Origin: Sulfurimonas sp.
GTDB taxonomy: Bacteria > Campylobacterota > Campylobacteria > Campylobacterales > Sulfurimonadaceae
Length of the DNA: 6,941 nt
Direction of reading: 5' to 3'
Assembly (NCBI GenBank): GCA_022712845.1
Contig: JAFLJV010000049.1
Span: 1 to 6,941, forward strand
Of this stretch, positions 5,788-6,941 are shown one piece after another. The notes under the pieces are model-generated. The model was not told where the DNA came from. It ran no database searches and saw nothing but the letters and a program-made list of their open reading frames with translations. Positions within the stretch are counted from its first letter, which is position 1. Each line of letters opens with the position of its first letter. The translations under genes were made by a program, and so were the position numbers.

Positions 5788-6819
5788 ATGTTAAATAATA
5801 AAAAAGTCTTAGTTGGAATGAGTGGTGGTGTTGATTCAACTATAACAGCTCTTATGTTAAAAGATGAAGGTTATGAAGTTGAAGGTTTATATATGAAACT
5901 TCATACAAAACCAGGATATCACGAGATTCATCTTGAACGTGCTAAAAAAGCTGCAAAATTTGTAGGTATTAAACTTCATGTTTTAGATTTACAAGATATA
6001 TTTAATGAAAAAGTTTTTCAACCATTTATGGATACTTATGCAGAGGGGAAAACCCCAAACCCTTGTGCTTTATGTAACAGAAGTCTTAAATTTGGAGAGA
6101 TGTTAAAGTTTGCAGATAAGGTAGGGGCCCATTATTTAGCAACTGGGCATTATATAAAAACTGATGGAGAGTATTTTTATCAAGCAGATGATGATACAAA
6201 AGATCAGAGTTACTTTCTTTTTTATGTAGAGAGAAGTATATTACCAAGACTTTTATTTCCTTTAGGAAGTAGAAAAAAAAGTGAAATAAAAGAGTTAGCA
6301 GCGTCAATAGTTGGACTAGAATCATTTGCATCACAAGCAGAATCAAGTGAAATATGTTTTGTTGAGACAACTTATACAGATTTATTAAAAGATTATATAG
6401 AAGTTGATAAAGTAGGTGAAGTTTTAGATGCTGATGGAAATGTTGTAGGTGAGCATAAAGGGTATATGCATTATACAATAGGCAAAAGAAAAGGGTTTAC
6501 AGTAAAAGGTGCACATGATCCTCATTATGTAACTAAGATAGATGCAAAAACAAATCAGATTACAGTCGGTAAAAGAGATGAACTAGCATGTAATAGCGTA
6601 GTTTTAGAAGATTTAAACTTATATAATAATGAAAAAGAGTTTGATACAACAGTAAAATTAAGGTATAGAACAAAAGCAGTTGCATGTCATGTTGTTGTTA
6701 AAAATGATAAAGCATATGTCACTTTAAAAGAAAGCGTATTTGGTGTTGCAACAGGTCAAGCAGCAGTCTTTTATGATGGTAACAGATTAATGGGTGGAGG
6801 CTGGATAGAAGAAAATTAA
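5788..6819 (+). CDS. mnmA: tRNA-specific 2-thiouridylase MnmA
   Basis: MnmA (TrmU) adenylates and thiolates U34 in the wobble position of Lys, Glu and Gln tRNAs in the cytoplasm. The PP-loop ATP-binding motif SGGVDS is at 12-17. TPNPCALCN holds Cys93 and Cys96, ATGHY and DQSYFLF follow, and SSEICFVE carries the second catalytic cysteine, Cys190. The C-terminal tRNA-binding part includes GYMHYTIGKRKGF, and the protein ends with a beta-barrel segment. The length of 343 residues is slightly shorter than E. coli (~368). Where E. coli has Asp99 (TPNPDxxCN), this protein has Cys93, giving a CxxC plus a distant Cys. The start follows the upstream TAG by three bases (TAGTAAATG) with no clear ribosome binding site, so translational coupling is probable. 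The next Met (11) would break the PP-loop strand, so 5788 is the right start. It is not part of the flagellar pathway. Confidence 0.96.
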   Translation: MLNNKKVLVGMSGGVDSTITALMLKDEGYEVEGLYMKLHTKPGYHEIHLERAKKAAKFVGIKLHVLDLQDIFNEKVFQPFMDTYAEGKTPNPCALCNRSLKFGEMLKFADKVGAHYLATGHYIKTDGEYFYQADDDTKDQSYFLFYVERSILPRLLFPLGSRKKSEIKELAASIVGLESFASQAESSEICFVETTYTDLLKDYIEVDKVGEVLDADGNVVGEHKGYMHYTIGKRKGFTVKGAHDPHYVTKIDAKTNQITVGKRDELACNSVVLEDLNLYNNEKEFDTTVKLRYRTKAVACHVVVKNDKAYVTLKESVFGVATGQAAVFYDGNRLMGGGWIEEN

Positions 6820-6941
6820 TAAAAATAATCTAAATTTACTCTCCTTAAACCCCACACAAAACAGCAAATAAATAAATTCCCAAACATTTTAAGAAACAAC
6901 AAAGCAAGTTTTCTCTATAATTCCCATCCACAAACAGACGC
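6820..6941 (+). other. Non-coding gap after mnmA
   Basis: These 122 bases are AT-rich and the only gap longer than 20 bases in the window. I see no GC-rich hairpin followed by a T run, so no intrinsic terminator for mnmA can be named. ATTCCCA occurs twice (6876-6882 and 6920-6926). Short open frames on the reverse strand have no credible start or composition. The right part carries a promoter-like -10 box. Confidence 0.6.
6893..6921 (+). promoter_or_regulatory. Likely sigma-70 promoter reading out of the window to the right
   Basis: A perfect TATAAT -10 hexamer at 6916-6921 is preceded by a TTTT run and followed by TCCC. Seventeen bases upstream is only a partial -35 (GAAACA at 6893-6898, matching the ACA half of TTGACA). 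Campylobacterota promoters typically have a strong -10, T-rich upstream sequence and a weak -35, so this fits. Transcription would start near 6928-6930 and serve a gene beyond the right edge. TATAATTCC-type boxes often precede stable RNA genes in this group, but nothing in the window shows what follows. Confidence 0.5.

Noticed and set aside
6086..6478. 130-codon open frame on the reverse strand inside mnmA
   Set aside because: It lies fully antisense to a clear MnmA coding region, is dominated by Leu/Tyr/His/Gln as expected from reading AT-rich sense codons backwards, and has no recognisable domain.
6837..6847. AAGGAGAGTAA on the reverse strand, resembling a ribosome binding site
   Set aside because: No ATG, GTG or TTG follows at a workable distance before stops in the mnmA antisense strand, so no gene is served by it.
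6832..6941. Possible 3' end of a convergent reverse-strand gene (open frame of about 35 codons from the right edge)
   Set aside because: The translation is rich in Cys, Leu and Phe with no familiar motif, and the stretch is better explained by a + strand promoter. The downstream sequence would be needed to exclude it fully.
1..6941. Novel defence, mobile or CRISPR system
   Set aside because: No direct-repeat arrays, transposase, integrase, toxin-antitoxin or nuclease motifs are seen. Nearly all of the window is accounted for by conserved flagellar and housekeeping genes.

Overview
The window is a compact, AT-rich stretch of bacterial chromosome with every recognised gene on the + strand. The gene order flhF - flhG - small membrane protein - fliA - fliM - fliY is the flagellar regulatory and switch operon typical of Campylobacterota (formerly Epsilonproteobacteria), as in Campylobacter and Helicobacter. 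The low GC content by eye, the presence of both FlhF/FlhG and FliY, and the TATAATTCCC-type promoter at the right edge fit a Sulfurimonas-like or related free-living member. The genus is inference; the phylum-level assignment is strong.

Layout: positions 2-1132 hold the 3' part of flhF (SRP-type GTPase that places flagella at the pole), whose N-terminus lies left of the window. flhG (1129-2004) follows with a 4-base overlap. Next come an uncharacterised two-helix membrane protein (2023-2355), fliA (sigma-28, 2352-3038), fliM (3038-4138) and fliY (4141-5001). Only 12 bases later a LOG-family nucleotide phosphoribohydrolase begins (5014-5784), and 3 bases after its stop comes mnmA (tRNA 2-thiouridylase, 5788-6819). 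The last 122 bases are non-coding and contain a strong-looking -10 box pointing out of the window to the right.

How the genes fit together: FlhF and FlhG set where and how many flagella are built. FliA switches on late flagellar genes. FliM and FliY are parts of the C-ring switch that receives CheY-P from chemotaxis. Overlapping or nearly touching genes and the absence of any visible terminator or internal promoter suggest one long transcript. If so, two housekeeping functions (LOG-type nucleotide metabolism and tRNA thiolation) are read through from the flagellar block.

I see no mobile element, CRISPR, phage, defence system or other accessory island. This is mostly ordinary conserved core genome. 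The points most worth a second look are the uncharacterised membrane protein inside the flagellar operon, a CxxC variant active site in MnmA, a degenerate CheC-type motif in FliY and a variant FlhF-activating helix in FlhG.
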